Below are positions 43,042-53,174 of a DNA stretch of 64,000 nt, in pieces (the stretch's first letter is position 1; every line of letters starts with the position of its first letter). The stretch is from NCBI RefSeq assembly GCF_900115555.1, contig NZ_FOWX01000022.1, positions 1 through 64,000 on the forward strand, in the 5' to 3' direction. The stretch is from Pseudomonas borbori (lineage in GTDB: Bacteria; Pseudomonadota; Gammaproteobacteria; Pseudomonadales; Pseudomonadaceae). The notes beneath the pieces are model-generated. The model saw nothing but the letters and a program-made list of their open reading frames with translations. It was not told where the DNA came from and did not search any database. Both the position numbers and the translations under genes were made by a program.

Positions 43042-44499
43042 ATGAGTGAAGAGATCCTGATCAATATCACGCCGATGGAATCACGCGTGGCAGTGGTGGA
43101 AAACGGCGTGCTGCAAGAGGTACACGTCGAGCGCACGCAGCGCCGCGGAATCGTCGGCAACATCTACAAGGGCAAGGTGGTGCGTGTGCTGCCGGGCATG
43201 CAGGCGGCGTTCGTCGACATCGGCCTGGATCGCGCCGCCTTTATCCATGCTTCGGAAATTTCCAGCCGTGAAGGCAGCGCGGTGGAAAGCATCAGCGCCC
43301 TGGTCCATGAAGGCCAGGCGCTGGTGGTGCAGGTCACCAAGGACCCGATCGGCAGCAAGGGCGCGCGCCTGACCACCCAGCTGTCGATCCCTTCGCGCTA
43401 CCTGGTGTACATGCCGCGCACCAGTCATGTCGGCATCTCCCTGAAGATCGAGGACGAAGCCGAGCGCGAACGTCTCAAGCAGGTGGTGGCCGATTGTGTG
43501 GCGGCCGAAGGCATCGCCGAAGCCGGCGGCTTCATCCTGCGCACCGCCGCCGATGGCGTGGGCGCCGATGAAATCCTGGTCGACATCCGCTACCTGCGCC
43601 GCCTGTGGGATCAGATCGCCGCGCAGAAGCAGAGCGCGCCGGCCCCGTCGGTGATCTATGAAGACCTCAGCCTGGCCCTGCGCACCCTGCGCGATCTGGT
43701 CGGCCTGCGCACCGAGAAGATCCGCATCGACTCGCGGGAAACCTTCCAGAAGATTACCCAGTTCGTCGACGAGTTGATGCCGGAAATCGCCGATCGCCTG
43801 GAGCATTACCCGGGCGAGCGACCGATTTTCGATTTGTACGGAGTCGAGGACGAGATCCAGCGGGCGCTGGAGCGCAAGGTGCCGCTCAAGTCCGGTGGTT
43901 ACCTGGTCATCGATCCGGCCGAGGCGATGAGCACCATCGACGTCAATACCGGCGCCTTCGTCGGTCACCGCACCCTCGAAGAAACCATCTTCAAGACCAA
44001 CCTCGAAGCGGCCACCGCCATCGCCCGTCAGCTGCGTCTGCGCAATCTCGGCGGCATCATCATCATCGACTTCATCGACATGGAAGACGAAGAGCACCAG
44101 CGCCAGGTGCTGCGCACCCTGGAGAAACAGCTGGAGCGCGATCACGCCAAGACCAACATCATCGGCATCACCGAGCTGGGCCTGGTGCAGATGACCCGCA
44201 AGCGCACCCGCGAAAGCCTCGAACAGGTGCTCTGCGAGCCATGCGGATGCTGCCAGGGGCGCGGCAAGATGAAGACCCCGGAGACCACCTGCTACGAGAT
44301 CTTCCGCGAGATCCTGCGTGAGGCCCGCGCATACCAGGCCGAGGGCTATCGGGTGTTGGCCAACCAGAAGGTGGTGGACCGCCTGCTCGATGAGGAGTCG
44401 GGCAATGTCGCCGACCTGGAAGCCTTTATCGGTCGTACCATCAAGTTTCAGGTCGAGACCATGTACTCCCAGGAGCAATACGATGTGGTGCTGTTGTGA
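43042..44499 (+). CDS. rng: Ribonuclease G
   Basis: 485-residue endoribonuclease of the RNase E/G family, acting in 16S rRNA 5' maturation and mRNA decay. N-terminal S1 domain (about 38-125, GNIYKGKVVRVLPGMQAAFV), RNase H-like region, 5' sensor and DNase I-like catalytic part with Mg2+ aspartates in STIDVNTGAFVG and IIIIDFIDMEDEEH, then the zinc-link cysteines CEPCGCCQG. ATG 43042 gives the standard length; the longer upstream reading overlaps maf. Also called CafA for its link to the cytoplasmic axial filament. Confidence 0.97.
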   Translation: MSEEILINITPMESRVAVVENGVLQEVHVERTQRRGIVGNIYKGKVVRVLPGMQAAFVDIGLDRAAFIHASEISSREGSAVESISALVHEGQALVVQVTKDPIGSKGARLTTQLSIPSRYLVYMPRTSHVGISLKIEDEAERERLKQVVADCVAAEGIAEAGGFILRTAADGVGADEILVDIRYLRRLWDQIAAQKQSAPAPSVIYEDLSLALRTLRDLVGLRTEKIRIDSRETFQKITQFVDELMPEIADRLEHYPGERPIFDLYGVEDEIQRALERKVPLKSGGYLVIDPAEAMSTIDVNTGAFVGHRTLEETIFKTNLEAATAIARQLRLRNLGGIIIIDFIDMEDEEHQRQVLRTLEKQLERDHAKTNIIGITELGLVQMTRKRTRESLEQVLCEPCGCCQGRGKMKTPETTCYEIFREILREARAYQAEGYRVLANQKVVDRLLDEESGNVADLEAFIGRTIKFQVETMYSQEQYDVVLL

Positions 44500-44531
44500 C
44501 GCGGCCGTCCGTGTTCAGGGTATGAACTGAC

Positions 44532-47500
44532 ATGACGCGTCTGGCCCGTTGGCTGATCGCGGCGTTGCGCTGGGGGCTGGGCTCGTTCGCGCTGGGCCTG
44601 GTGCTCGCCGCGCTGTATGTCAGCCTCGGTCGCGAGCTGGTGCCCTGGGTCGCCGAGTATCGCCTGGAGGCCGAAGACCGGGCCTCCGCTGCGCTCGCTA
44701 TGCCGTTGCGCATCGGTCGGCTGGAGGGACGTTGGCAGGGCTTCGCGCCACTGCTGATCGCCCATGACGTGCAACTGGGCGAGGGCGCCAGTGCGCTGCG
44801 CCTGGATCAGGTGCGGCTGGTGCCGGACGTGCTCGCCAGCCTGTCGACGGGCCAGCCGCGGCTGGCCACGCTGGAGCTGGAAGGCTTGCAGTTCAGCCTG
44901 CAGCAGGACGAGCAGGGCGCCTGGACGGTAAAGGGGCTGCCACAACGCAGCGCACCTGCAGCCCTGGATGTCGCTCGGCTATTGCAGCAGTTGCAGGCGG
45001 TGAATCGCCTGTCGCTGCTGAACAGCCAGGTGACGCTGCAAGCCCATGAGCTGCCGGCTATGACCCTGACTTACGTCAACCTGACCCTGCGCAATGGCGC
45101 GAGTCGTCAGCGTCTGGATGCGCGCCTGCTGCTGCCCGACGGCCAGCCGGTGGCACTGCAGTTGCGCACCCGTATGCAGGCCGAGCGCTGGCGCGAGGTG
45201 CAAGCCGCACTGTACCTGAGCCTGCCGCAAAGCGATTGGGCGCGCTGGCTGCCGCCGAGCCTGACGCGCGAGTGGCGCCTCGAGCAGTTGCAGGCCGGCG
45301 GTGAAGTCTGGCTATCCTGGGCCGATGGCGCCTTGCAACGTGCCGTCAGCCGCCTGCACGCGCCGCAATTGGCCGGCGCCTACGCCGGGCGTGAGGCGGT
45401 GCGGGTGCAGAACCTCGCCCTCAACGGCTATTTCGAGCGGAGCGAACAGGGCTTCGAGCTGCTGCTGGACGATCTGGCGCTGAGTCTGGACGAGACTCGC
45501 TGGGGCGAGGTGCAGCTGGCCATCAGCCATCATCAGGACAGCAGTGAGGCCCAAGAGCAGTGGTCGCTCGGCGTCGATCACCTCGATCTGGCGCCGCTGT
45601 TGCCGCTGGTCGACGCCCTGGCGCCCTTGCCGGACAAGGGCCTGGCCCTGCTCGACAACCTGCAGCCGCAGGGCGTCTTGCGCAATATCCGGGTGGACTA
45701 CCGGCCCCGGGTCGAGGGCGACAAACGCCTGCAGTTCGCCGCCAATCTCGAGCGCATCGGCTTTGCCGCCTACCTGGCTTCGCCGGCGGCAAAAAACATC
45801 AGTGGCAGTGTGGCCGGCGACCTGGGGCAGGGCGAGCTGCGCCTGGCCAGCGAAAACTTCTCCCTGCACCTGGCCACGCTGTTCCCCGAACCCTGGTTGT
45901 ACAGTCAGGCCAATGCCCGGCTGACCTGGCAACTGGACAAACAGGCCTTCACCCTGCGCAGCCCCTATCTGCAGGTGCTCGGCGAAGAGGGGCCGATTGC
46001 CGGCGACTTCCTGATTCGCCTGATGTTCGATCCCGAGGCCGAGGACTATATGGACCTGCGCGTCGGCCTGCGTGACGGCGATGCGCGTTATACCGAGAAA
46101 TACCTGCCGACCCGTGCGCCTGGCTTGAGTGCGGAACTGGCCGACTGGCTGAAGGCTGCAATTCGCGGCGGCAAGGTCAATCAGGGTTATTTTCAGTATC
46201 AGGGCTCGCTGAACAAGGGTGCCGCCGACGCCGCGCGCAGCCTCAGCCTGTACTTCGCCGTGGAGGATGCCGAGCTGGCCTTCCAGCCGGGCTGGCCGGC
46301 ACTGCGCGAGGCGCGTGGCGAGGTGTTGATCGAGGACAGCGGGGTGCGGGTGCGGGTGGTCGAGGGCCGCATCCTCGATAGCCGGGTGCGCAACGCCGCC
46401 GCCGACATTCCCCGCGCGGCGCCGGGGCAGGCTCCGCGGCTGCTGCTCACCAGCGAGCTGCAAAGCAGTGTCGTCGATGCCCTGAAGATTCTCCAGGATG
46501 CGCCCATGGGCACCGCCGAAACCTTCGCCGGCTGGCAGGGCGATGGCCCGCTGTCGGGCCGGCTCAAGCTCGATCTGCCGCTGCGCAAAGGGCAGCCGGC
46601 GGACGTGATAGTCGACTTCGCCAGCCAAGGTGCGCGGCTCAAATTGAGCAACCCCGAGCTGGAGTTCTCCCAACTGCAGGGCGTCTTTCGCTACGACACG
46701 GCCAGCGGCTTGAGTGCCCCTGATATTCGCGCCCAAGTCCTCGGCCATGCCGTGCGCGGCAAGGCCACGGCGGAAGGTGCCCGCGGCCGGGCGCATACGC
46801 GTATCGAGGCCAACGGCCAGGTGCCGCTGAACAACCTGACGGACTGGTTGGGCGTGACCGCGCCATTACCTGTGAGCGGTACCTTGCCCTATCGCCTGCG
46901 CCTGAGCCTGGACGGCGCCGACAGCCAGTTGCGGGTGGATTCCAGTCTCCAGGGCGTGACCATCGCGCTGCCGGCCCCGTTCGGCAAGCGCGCAACCGAG
47001 CGCAGCTATGCCGACTGGCGCATGACCCTGAATGGCGGCGAGCGCCGCTATTGGCTGGATTATGCCGACCTGGCGAGCCTGGCCTTCGCCGCTCCGCCCG
47101 GCCAGCTCGCCGAGGGCCGCGGCGAGCTGCGCCTGGGGGATGGCCCGGCGCTGTTGCCGGCGGCGAAGGGTGTGCGCTTGCGCGGACAAGTCAGCGAGCT
47201 GGATTGGTCGGCCTGGCAGGCGGCGCTCAAGCCTTATGCCGGTATGCCGCGCGAGGATGCGCAGCAGGTGTTCGAGGACGCGCAACTGCAGATCGGTCGG
47301 TTCAGTGGCTTTGGCAGCACGCTCGACGACCTGGCGGTACGGCTCAAGCGTGCGCCGGCGGCCTGGGCGCTCAACCTGGATAGCCAACTGCTGAAGGGGC
47401 GGGTCGACTTGCCGGATGCCGGCGCGACGCCGATCGCGGTCAATCTGGACTACCTGCGTTTGCCGCCGGCCGCCGCCAAGGATGCCGTGGTCGAGGACAA

Positions 47501-48359
47501 GCCGGATCCGCTGCTTGGCGTCGATCCGCGGCAGATTCCCGCTCTCGATCTGCGCATTGCCCGGGTGCTGCAAGGTACCGAGGCGCTGGGGGCGTGGTCG
47601 CTGAAAGCGCGGCCAAACGCCTCCGGGGTACAGTTCAACGACCTGAACCTGGAGCTCAAAGGCCTGCAACTGACCGGCAGCGCCGGCTGGCAGGGCACGG
47701 CAGAGGCCAGCAGCAGTTGGTACAAGGGGCGCATGCAGGGCAAGCAACTGGCCGATGTGCTGCTGGCCTGGAACTTTGCCCCGACAGTCAGCAGTGAAAG
47801 CTTTCATCTGGATGTCGACGGCCGTTGGCCCGGTTCGCCGGCCTGGTTCGGTCTCAAGCGCTTTTCCGGGAGCATGGATGCAACCTTGAACAAGGGGCAG
47901 TTCACCGAAGTGCAAGGCACCGCATCGGCGCTGCGGGTATTTGGCCTGCTCAACTTCAATTCCATTAGCCGCCGCCTGCGCCTGGACTTTTCCGACCTGT
48001 TCGGCAAGGGGTGGAGCTATGATCGGGTCAAGGGGCTGCTGGTCGCCAGCGATGGCGTGTACGTTACCCGCACCCCCATTACCGTGACCGGTCCATCGAG
48101 TAATCTGGAGTTGGACGGTACCCTGAACCTGGCCGATGACCTGATCGATGCCAAGCTGCTGGTGACCTTGCCGGTGAGCAACAATTTGCCGCTGGCGGCG
48201 TTGATCGTCGGCGCGCCAGCCATTGGTGGGGCGTTGTTCGTGGTGGACAAACTGCTGGGCGATCGGGTGGCGCGTTTTGCCAGCGTGCAATACGACGTCA
48301 AGGGCCGCTGGCAGGATCCGCAGATCAGTTTCGACAAGCCCTTCGAGAAACCACGTTGA
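44532..48359 (+). CDS. yhdP: AsmA-like intermembrane lipid-transport protein YhdP
   Basis: 1275-residue protein with one N-terminal inner-membrane helix (RWLIAALRWGLGSFALGLVL). It is followed by a very long repeating beta-groove region with many amphipathic strands and a C-terminal AsmA-type domain (RLDFSDLFGKGWSYDRVKG; ending near VARFASVQYDVKGRWQDPQI). YhdP with TamB and YdbH is proposed to bridge the envelope and deliver phospholipids to the outer membrane. It lies in the conserved rng-yhdP-nitrilase-tldD order. Size and architecture are standard. Confidence 0.93.
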   Translation: MTRLARWLIAALRWGLGSFALGLVLAALYVSLGRELVPWVAEYRLEAEDRASAALAMPLRIGRLEGRWQGFAPLLIAHDVQLGEGASALRLDQVRLVPDVLASLSTGQPRLATLELEGLQFSLQQDEQGAWTVKGLPQRSAPAALDVARLLQQLQAVNRLSLLNSQVTLQAHELPAMTLTYVNLTLRNGASRQRLDARLLLPDGQPVALQLRTRMQAERWREVQAALYLSLPQSDWARWLPPSLTREWRLEQLQAGGEVWLSWADGALQRAVSRLHAPQLAGAYAGREAVRVQNLALNGYFERSEQGFELLLDDLALSLDETRWGEVQLAISHHQDSSEAQEQWSLGVDHLDLAPLLPLVDALAPLPDKGLALLDNLQPQGVLRNIRVDYRPRVEGDKRLQFAANLERIGFAAYLASPAAKNISGSVAGDLGQGELRLASENFSLHLATLFPEPWLYSQANARLTWQLDKQAFTLRSPYLQVLGEEGPIAGDFLIRLMFDPEAEDYMDLRVGLRDGDARYTEKYLPTRAPGLSAELADWLKAAIRGGKVNQGYFQYQGSLNKGAADAARSLSLYFAVEDAELAFQPGWPALREARGEVLIEDSGVRVRVVEGRILDSRVRNAAADIPRAAPGQAPRLLLTSELQSSVVDALKILQDAPMGTAETFAGWQGDGPLSGRLKLDLPLRKGQPADVIVDFASQGARLKLSNPELEFSQLQGVFRYDTASGLSAPDIRAQVLGHAVRGKATAEGARGRAHTRIEANGQVPLNNLTDWLGVTAPLPVSGTLPYRLRLSLDGADSQLRVDSSLQGVTIALPAPFGKRATERSYADWRMTLNGGERRYWLDYADLASLAFAAPPGQLAEGRGELRLGDGPALLPAAKGVRLRGQVSELDWSAWQAALKPYAGMPREDAQQVFEDAQLQIGRFSGFGSTLDDLAVRLKRAPAAWALNLDSQLLKGRVDLPDAGATPIAVNLDYLRLPPAAAKDAVVEDKPDPLLGVDPRQIPALDLRIARVLQGTEALGAWSLKARPNASGVQFNDLNLELKGLQLTGSAGWQGTAEASSSWYKGRMQGKQLADVLLAWNFAPTVSSESFHLDVDGRWPGSPAWFGLKRFSGSMDATLNKGQFTEVQGTASALRVFGLLNFNSISRRLRLDFSDLFGKGWSYDRVKGLLVASDGVYVTRTPITVTGPSSNLELDGTLNLADDLIDAKLLVTLPVSNNLPLAALIVGAPAIGGALFVVDKLLGDRVARFASVQYDVKGRWQDPQISFDKPFEKPR

Positions 48360-48451
48360 CCGACCATTGAATAGCCGTTGCGCCAGACGATGCAGTCGAT
48401 GGCCATGGCTTGTAAGCTGAAGACCCAAGCATCCGCCGAGCAGGAGCGCGC

Positions 48452-49306
48452 ATGAACCTCGCGGTGATTCAAATGGTCAGCCAGGCCGATGTGCTGGCCA
48501 ATCTGCTCCAGGCCCGGCGCCTGCTCGAACAGGCCGCGGCGGGCGGGGCACGCCTGGTGGTATTGCCGGAGAACTTTGCCGCTATGGGCCGCCGCGACCT
48601 GGCTGCGCTGGGTCGTAGCGAGGCGCGCGGTGAGGGGCCGATCCTGCCCTGGTTGAAACAGGCCGCCCGCGACCTCAGGTTATGGATAGTGGCCGGCACC
48701 TTGCCGTTGCCGCCCGCTGGTGAGCCCGAGGCCAAGGCGCGGGCCTGTTGCCTATTGCTCGACGAGCATGGCGAGCAGGTGGCGCGTTACGACAAGCTGC
48801 ACCTGTTCGATGTCGAGGTTGGCGATCGTCAGGGCCGTTACCGCGAGTCCGATGACTTTGCCCATGGCGAGCGGATCGTGGTGGCGGATACGCCCGTTGG
48901 GCGCCTGGGTTTGACGGTGTGCTACGACCTGCGTTTTCCTGAGTTGTATGGCGCCCTGCGTGAAGCCGGGGCGGAGTTGATCAGCGTGCCGGCGGCTTTT
49001 ACCGCGCTGACCGGTGCGGCGCACTGGCAGATACTGGTACGCGCCCGCGCCATCGAGACCCAGTGCTACCTGCTGGCCGCCGGCCAGGGCGGCACTCATC
49101 CGGGCGGGCGCGAGACCTTCGGCCATTCGGCCATCGTCGACCCCTGGGGCCGAGTGTTGGCCGAGCAGGCACGCGGCGAGGCGGTCTTGCAGGCTGGCCG
49201 TGATGCCGCCGAACAGGCGGCGATTCGCCAGCGCATGCCGGTCAGCCGGCATAGACGATTTTTTGCAGCGGCCGAACCACGGTTGCCAGGTTTGCAGCAG
49301 TCATGA
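48452..49306 (+). CDS. Carbon-nitrogen hydrolase (nitrilase family)
   Basis: 284 residues with the complete nitrilase triad: Glu40 (VVLPENFAAMG), Lys115 (RYDKLHLFDVEV) and Cys157 (LTVCYDLRFPELYG). The subtype resembles YbeM/Nit1 enzymes, which hydrolyse deaminated glutathione; that substrate is inferred from family, not shown here. It lies between yhdP and tldD. Confidence 0.9.
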   Translation: MNLAVIQMVSQADVLANLLQARRLLEQAAAGGARLVVLPENFAAMGRRDLAALGRSEARGEGPILPWLKQAARDLRLWIVAGTLPLPPAGEPEAKARACCLLLDEHGEQVARYDKLHLFDVEVGDRQGRYRESDDFAHGERIVVADTPVGRLGLTVCYDLRFPELYGALREAGAELISVPAAFTALTGAAHWQILVRARAIETQCYLLAAGQGGTHPGGRETFGHSAIVDPWGRVLAEQARGEAVLQAGRDAAEQAAIRQRMPVSRHRRFFAAAEPRLPGLQQS

Positions 49307-49322
49307 ATGGGATAAAGCAGTT

Positions 49323-50765
49323 ATGAGCGAGATGTTGTTGACGGTGAGTGAGCATCTGCTGGGCCCGGGCGGCTTGACCCTCGACCAGCTGCCCGGGGTG
49401 CTGGGCGAGTTGTCCGGCCCCGGTATCGATGCGGCCGATCTGTATTTCCAGAGCCAGGTGTCCGAGACCTGGGTGCTGGAGGACGGCATCGTCAAGGAAG
49501 GCAGTTTCAACCTCGATCAGGGCGTCGGCGTGCGTGCCCAGTCCGGCGAGAAGACCGGCTTTGCCTACAGCAACGCCATCACCGCCGAGGCCCTGAGTCA
49601 GGCCGCCCGTGCCGCCCGCTCGATTGCCCGGGCCGGGCAGAACGCGCGGGTGCAGGCCTTCAGCAGCCCGCAGGTCACCGCCTTGTATGCGCCGGAGAAC
49701 CCGCTGGACGTGATCGGCCGGGCGCAGAAGGTCGAATTGCTCAAGCAGGTCGATGTGGCCACGCGTGCGCTCGATCCGCGGATCAAACAGGTCACGGTCA
49801 GCCTCGCCGGGGTCTGGGAGCGCATCCTGGTGGCGGCGCAGGACGGCAGTCTGAGCGTCGATATTCGCCCGCTGGTGCGTTTCAATGTCAGCGTGATCGT
49901 CGAGCAGAACGGCCGCCGCGAGCGGGGCGGCCACGGTGGCGGCGGGCGTAGCGACTACCGCTACTTCATGAGCGAGGATCGTGCCATGGGCTATGCCCGC
50001 GAGGCGCTGCGCCAGGCCCTGGTCAATCTCGAGGCGATTCCAGCGCCGGCCGGCACCCTGCCGGTGGTGATGGGCGCCGGCTGGTCCGGGGTACTGCTGC
50101 ACGAGGCGGTCGGTCATGGCCTGGAGGGCGACTTCAATCGCAAGGGCAGTTCTGCCTACAGCGGGCGCATGGGCGAGAAGGTCGCCTCGAGCCTGTGTAC
50201 CATCGTCGACGACGGCACCCTGGCCGGTCGGCGTGGTTCGCTCAGCGTGGATGACGAAGGCACGCCGACCCAGTGCACCACGCTGATCGAGAACGGCGTA
50301 CTCAAGGGCTACATGCAGGACAAGCTGAACGCCCGCCTGATGGGCGTGGCGCGCACCGGCAACGGCCGCCGCGAGTCCTACGCGCACCTGCCGATGCCGC
50401 GCATGACCAACACCTACATGCTGGCCGGTGCAAGCGACCCGGAGGAAATCATCCGTTCGGTGAAGAAAGGCATCTACTGCGCCAACCTCGGCGGCGGTCA
50501 GGTCGACATCACCAGCGGCAAGTTCGTCTTCTCCACCAGCGAGGCCTACCTGATCGAGAATGGCAAGATCACCGCGCCGGTCAAGGGCGCCACCCTGATC
50601 GGCAACGGCCCCGAGGCCATGGGCCGGGTGTCGATGGTTGGCAACGACCTGGCCCTGGACAGCGGCGTCGGCACCTGCGGCAAGGACGGTCAGTCGGTAC
50701 CGGTCGGCGTCGGCCAGCCGACCCTGAAGATCGATGCGATTACCGTCGGTGGTACCGGGGCCTGA
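49323..50765 (+). CDS. tldD: Metalloprotease TldD
   Basis: 480-residue subunit of the heterodimeric TldD/TldE zinc protease, which degrades unfolded peptides and processes peptides such as microcin B17 and CcdA. The zinc motif HEAVGH (VLLHEAVGHGLEGDF) is intact. Other family parts: GAGWSGVLLHEA and GGGQVDITSGKFVFSTSEAY. ATG 49323 is used; a longer reading overlaps the nitrilase gene. Its partner pmbA/tldE is at 51458, with the divergent yjgA between. Confidence 0.96.
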   Translation: MSEMLLTVSEHLLGPGGLTLDQLPGVLGELSGPGIDAADLYFQSQVSETWVLEDGIVKEGSFNLDQGVGVRAQSGEKTGFAYSNAITAEALSQAARAARSIARAGQNARVQAFSSPQVTALYAPENPLDVIGRAQKVELLKQVDVATRALDPRIKQVTVSLAGVWERILVAAQDGSLSVDIRPLVRFNVSVIVEQNGRRERGGHGGGGRSDYRYFMSEDRAMGYAREALRQALVNLEAIPAPAGTLPVVMGAGWSGVLLHEAVGHGLEGDFNRKGSSAYSGRMGEKVASSLCTIVDDGTLAGRRGSLSVDDEGTPTQCTTLIENGVLKGYMQDKLNARLMGVARTGNGRRESYAHLPMPRMTNTYMLAGASDPEEIIRSVKKGIYCANLGGGQVDITSGKFVFSTSEAYLIENGKITAPVKGATLIGNGPEAMGRVSMVGNDLALDSGVGTCGKDGQSVPVGVGQPTLKIDAITVGGTGA

Positions 50766-50775
50766 AACGCACGGA

Positions 50776-50813
50776 CGTAGGGTGGGTTAGCCGGAGGCGT
50801 AACCCACCATCAC
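50776..50813. repeat. Type E short palindrome between tldD and yjgA
   Basis: CGTAGGGTGGGTTAGCCGGAGGCGTAACCCACCATC: GTGGGTTA pairs with TAACCCAC. It sits between the convergent 3' ends of tldD and yjgA and may end transcription both ways. Confidence 0.65.
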
Positions 50814-50820
50814 GCCAGGA

Positions 50821-51339
50821 TCAACGCAACCCGCGCTGGGTTTCGTCCAGTTCGCGGATGTATTTGAAGATTTTGCGCGAGGCCGCTGGCGCCTTGTTCT
50901 GTGCCAGCTCGTGCTGGGCCTGGCGGATCAGCTGACGCAGGTGCTGCCGGTCTGCTGCAGGATAGTCGCCAACAAAGGCTTCCAGGGTGTCGTCGCTGCC
51001 GTTGATAAGACGATCACGCCAGCGTTCCAGGCCATGAAAGCGCTCGTTGTACTGACGGGTGGAGGCATCGAGCTGGTCGAGCAGGGTAAGAATCGCTTCG
51101 ATGTCCTGGTCGCGCATCAGCCGGCCGATAAACTGCACATGGCGTTTTTTCGCCGAATTGGCTGTATGTTTGGGCGCCTCTTCGAGGGCGCGGCGCAATT
51201 CGTCGGTCAACGGCAGTTTGTTGAGCAGGTCGGGCTTCAGAGTGGTCAGGCGTTGACCCAGGTCTTGCAGGGCATGCAGCTCGCGTTTGACCTGGGTTTT
51301 ACTCTTCTCGCCGGAGAAGTCATCAAGATATTCAGGCAT
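50821..51339 (-). CDS. yjgA: Ribosome-associated protein YjgA/DarP (DUF615)
   Basis: 172-residue, highly charged helical protein. DUF615 segments: MPEYLDDFSGEKSKTQVKRE at the start, LNKLPLTDELRRALEEA, KKRHVQFIGRLMRDQD. It binds late 50S precursors and helps their maturation in E. coli. Start 51339 fits the family; the longer upstream reading on this strand runs through pmbA sequence. It is divergent from pmbA and convergent with tldD. Confidence 0.94.
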   Translation of the reverse strand: MPEYLDDFSGEKSKTQVKRELHALQDLGQRLTTLKPDLLNKLPLTDELRRALEEAPKHTANSAKKRHVQFIGRLMRDQDIEAILTLLDQLDASTRQYNERFHGLERWRDRLINGSDDTLEAFVGDYPAADRQHLRQLIRQAQHELAQNKAPAASRKIFKYIRELDETQRGLR

Positions 51340-51457
51340 GGGGGTGGTCCAATGGAAAACGCCGCCATGATAGCAAGTATCCAACTGCAAGCGTTCGGTC
51401 CGCCGCATTAGGCGCGCGAAGCCGCAGCAGATACCGAACAGATTCTTAGGAGTGTTT

Positions 51458-52804
51458 ATGAGTGCAGTAGACGTTGTCGGCCCCGAGGCCGTGCCGCAGT
51501 TGCAGGCCCAGGTCGAACAGATTATCGCCGAGGCGAAGAAGCAGGGCGCCAGTGCCTGCGAGGTAGCCGTATCGGTGGAGCAAGGGCTGTCCACGTCGGT
51601 GCGTCAGGGCGAAGTCGAGACGGTCGAGTTCAACCGTGACCAGGGCTTCGGCATCACCCTGTATGTAGGCCAGCGCAAGGGCTCGGCCAGCACTTCGGCG
51701 AGTGGCGATGCGGCGATCCGGGAAACCGTGGCGGCGGCTCTGGCCATCGCCAAACACGCCTCCGAAGATGAGGCGGCGGGCTTGGCCGATGCCGCGCTGA
51801 TGGCGCGCGAACTGCCGCAACTGGATCTGTATCACGCCTGGGCCATCAGCCCGGAGCAGGCCATCGAGCAGGCGCTGCGCTGCGAAGCGGCAGCCTTTGG
51901 CGCCGATCCGCGGATCAAGAACGCCGACGGCACCACCCTCAATACCCACCAGGGCTGCCGGGTGTATGGCAACAGCCATGGTTTTGTCGCCGGCTATGCC
52001 AGCACCCGGCACAGCCTGAGCTGCGTGATGATCGCCGAAGATGGCGGGCAGATGCAGCGCGACTACTGGTATGACGTCAATCGCCAGGGCGAGCTGCTGG
52101 CCGATGCCGCGGGCATTGGTCAGCGTGCCGCGCAGCGGGCGGTCAGTCGCCTGGGCGCGCGCCCGGTGCCGACCTGTGAAGTGCCGGTGTTGTTTTCTGC
52201 TGAGCTGGCGACGGGGCTGTTCGGGCATTTCCTCGCGGCCATTTCCGGTGGCAACCTGTACCGCAAGTCATCCTTCCTCGAGGGCGCCCTGGGCCAGCAA
52301 TTGTTCCCCGACTGGTTGAGCCTCGATGAGCGACCGCATATTCCCCGTGCACTCGGTAGTGCCTCTTTCGATGGCGATGGTCTGGCCACCTATGCCAAGC
52401 CCTTCGTCGCGGGCGGCGAGCTGGTCTCCTACGTGCTGGGCACCTACTCGGGGCGCAAGCTGGGGATGCCGAGTACGGCCAACGCCGGCGGTGTGCACAA
52501 CCTGTTCGTCAGCCATGGCGCACAAGACCAGCAGGCGCTGCTCAGGCGCATGGGCCGCGGCCTGTTGGTCACCGAGTTGATGGGTCAGGGCCTGAACCTG
52601 GTCACCGGCGACTATTCGCGCGGGGCCGGCGGCTTCTGGGTGGAGAACGGCGAGATTCAGTTCCCGGTGCAGGAGGTGACCATCGCCGGTAACCTGCGCG
52701 ACATGTTCAAGCAGATAGTTGCGGTGGGTAACGACCTGGAGCTGCGCAGCAATATCCGCACCGGCTCGGTGCTGATCGAGAGGATGACGGTGGCGGGCAG
52801 CTAG
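51458..52804 (+). CDS. pmbA: Metalloprotease subunit PmbA/TldE
   Basis: 448-residue partner of TldD. It lacks the HExxxH zinc site, as expected for TldE. Conserved parts: QGEVETVEFNRDQGFGITLY, SSFLEGALGQQLFPDWLSLD and LMGQGLNLVTGDYSRGAGGF. ATG 51458 is preferred because AGGAG (51448-51452) overlaps the alternative GTG at 51452. Confidence 0.95.
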   Translation: MSAVDVVGPEAVPQLQAQVEQIIAEAKKQGASACEVAVSVEQGLSTSVRQGEVETVEFNRDQGFGITLYVGQRKGSASTSASGDAAIRETVAAALAIAKHASEDEAAGLADAALMARELPQLDLYHAWAISPEQAIEQALRCEAAAFGADPRIKNADGTTLNTHQGCRVYGNSHGFVAGYASTRHSLSCVMIAEDGGQMQRDYWYDVNRQGELLADAAGIGQRAAQRAVSRLGARPVPTCEVPVLFSAELATGLFGHFLAAISGGNLYRKSSFLEGALGQQLFPDWLSLDERPHIPRALGSASFDGDGLATYAKPFVAGGELVSYVLGTYSGRKLGMPSTANAGGVHNLFVSHGAQDQQALLRRMGRGLLVTELMGQGLNLVTGDYSRGAGGFWVENGEIQFPVQEVTIAGNLRDMFKQIVAVGNDLELRSNIRTGSVLIERMTVAGS

Positions 52805-52822
52805 GGCTATCTGCAGCAGGCC

Positions 52823-52878
52823 TGGTGCGTCGTGCGCGCCAGGTTTTTAAGCAGTGGTGCGCGCGGTGCGCCCTGCGG
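52823..52878. repeat. Degenerate type B palindrome
   Basis: TGGTGCGTCGTGCGCGCCAG ... TGGTGCGCGCGGTGCGCCCTGC. Weak relative of the GTGCGC arms, between the convergent ends of pmbA and ptsH. Confidence 0.45.
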
Positions 52879-52888
52879 GTGATTCTGG

Positions 52889-53161
52889 CTATTCGCCTTC
52901 ATCGAAGTAGTTGTTGATCAGCTCGATCAGGGCGTTGAGGGCATCATCGTCCTGCTCGCCTTCGGTGTGCAGGTGGATCGGTGTGCCCTTGCCGGCGGCG
53001 AGCATCATCACCGCCATGATGCTTTTGCCGTCCACCAGGCTCTCCGGGGCGCGGCCGACCCTGACCTGACAGGGGAAGCGCCCGGCGACACCGACGAACT
53101 TGGCCGCCGCGCGTGCATGCAGTCCCAGTTTGTTGATGATGGTGATTTCGCAGGAAGGCAT
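52889..53161 (-). CDS. ptsH: Nitrogen-PTS phosphocarrier NPr (HPr family)
   Basis: 90-residue HPr-like protein (also called PtsO/NPr). The phosphorylated His15 is in NKLGLHARAAAKFV and the regulatory serine region is DGKSIMAVMMLAAGKG. It receives phosphate from PtsP and passes it to PtsN. Last gene of the rpoN cluster, 13 bases after rapZ. Confidence 0.94.
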   Translation of the reverse strand: MPSCEITIINKLGLHARAAAKFVGVAGRFPCQVRVGRAPESLVDGKSIMAVMMLAAGKGTPIHLHTEGEQDDDALNALIELINNYFDEGE

Positions 53162-53174
53162 CGCGGCAGGATCC

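Noticed and set aside
52823..52878. Functional terminator between pmbA and ptsH
   Set aside because: The arms are too degenerate and no T-run follows on either strand; listed only as a decayed repeat.
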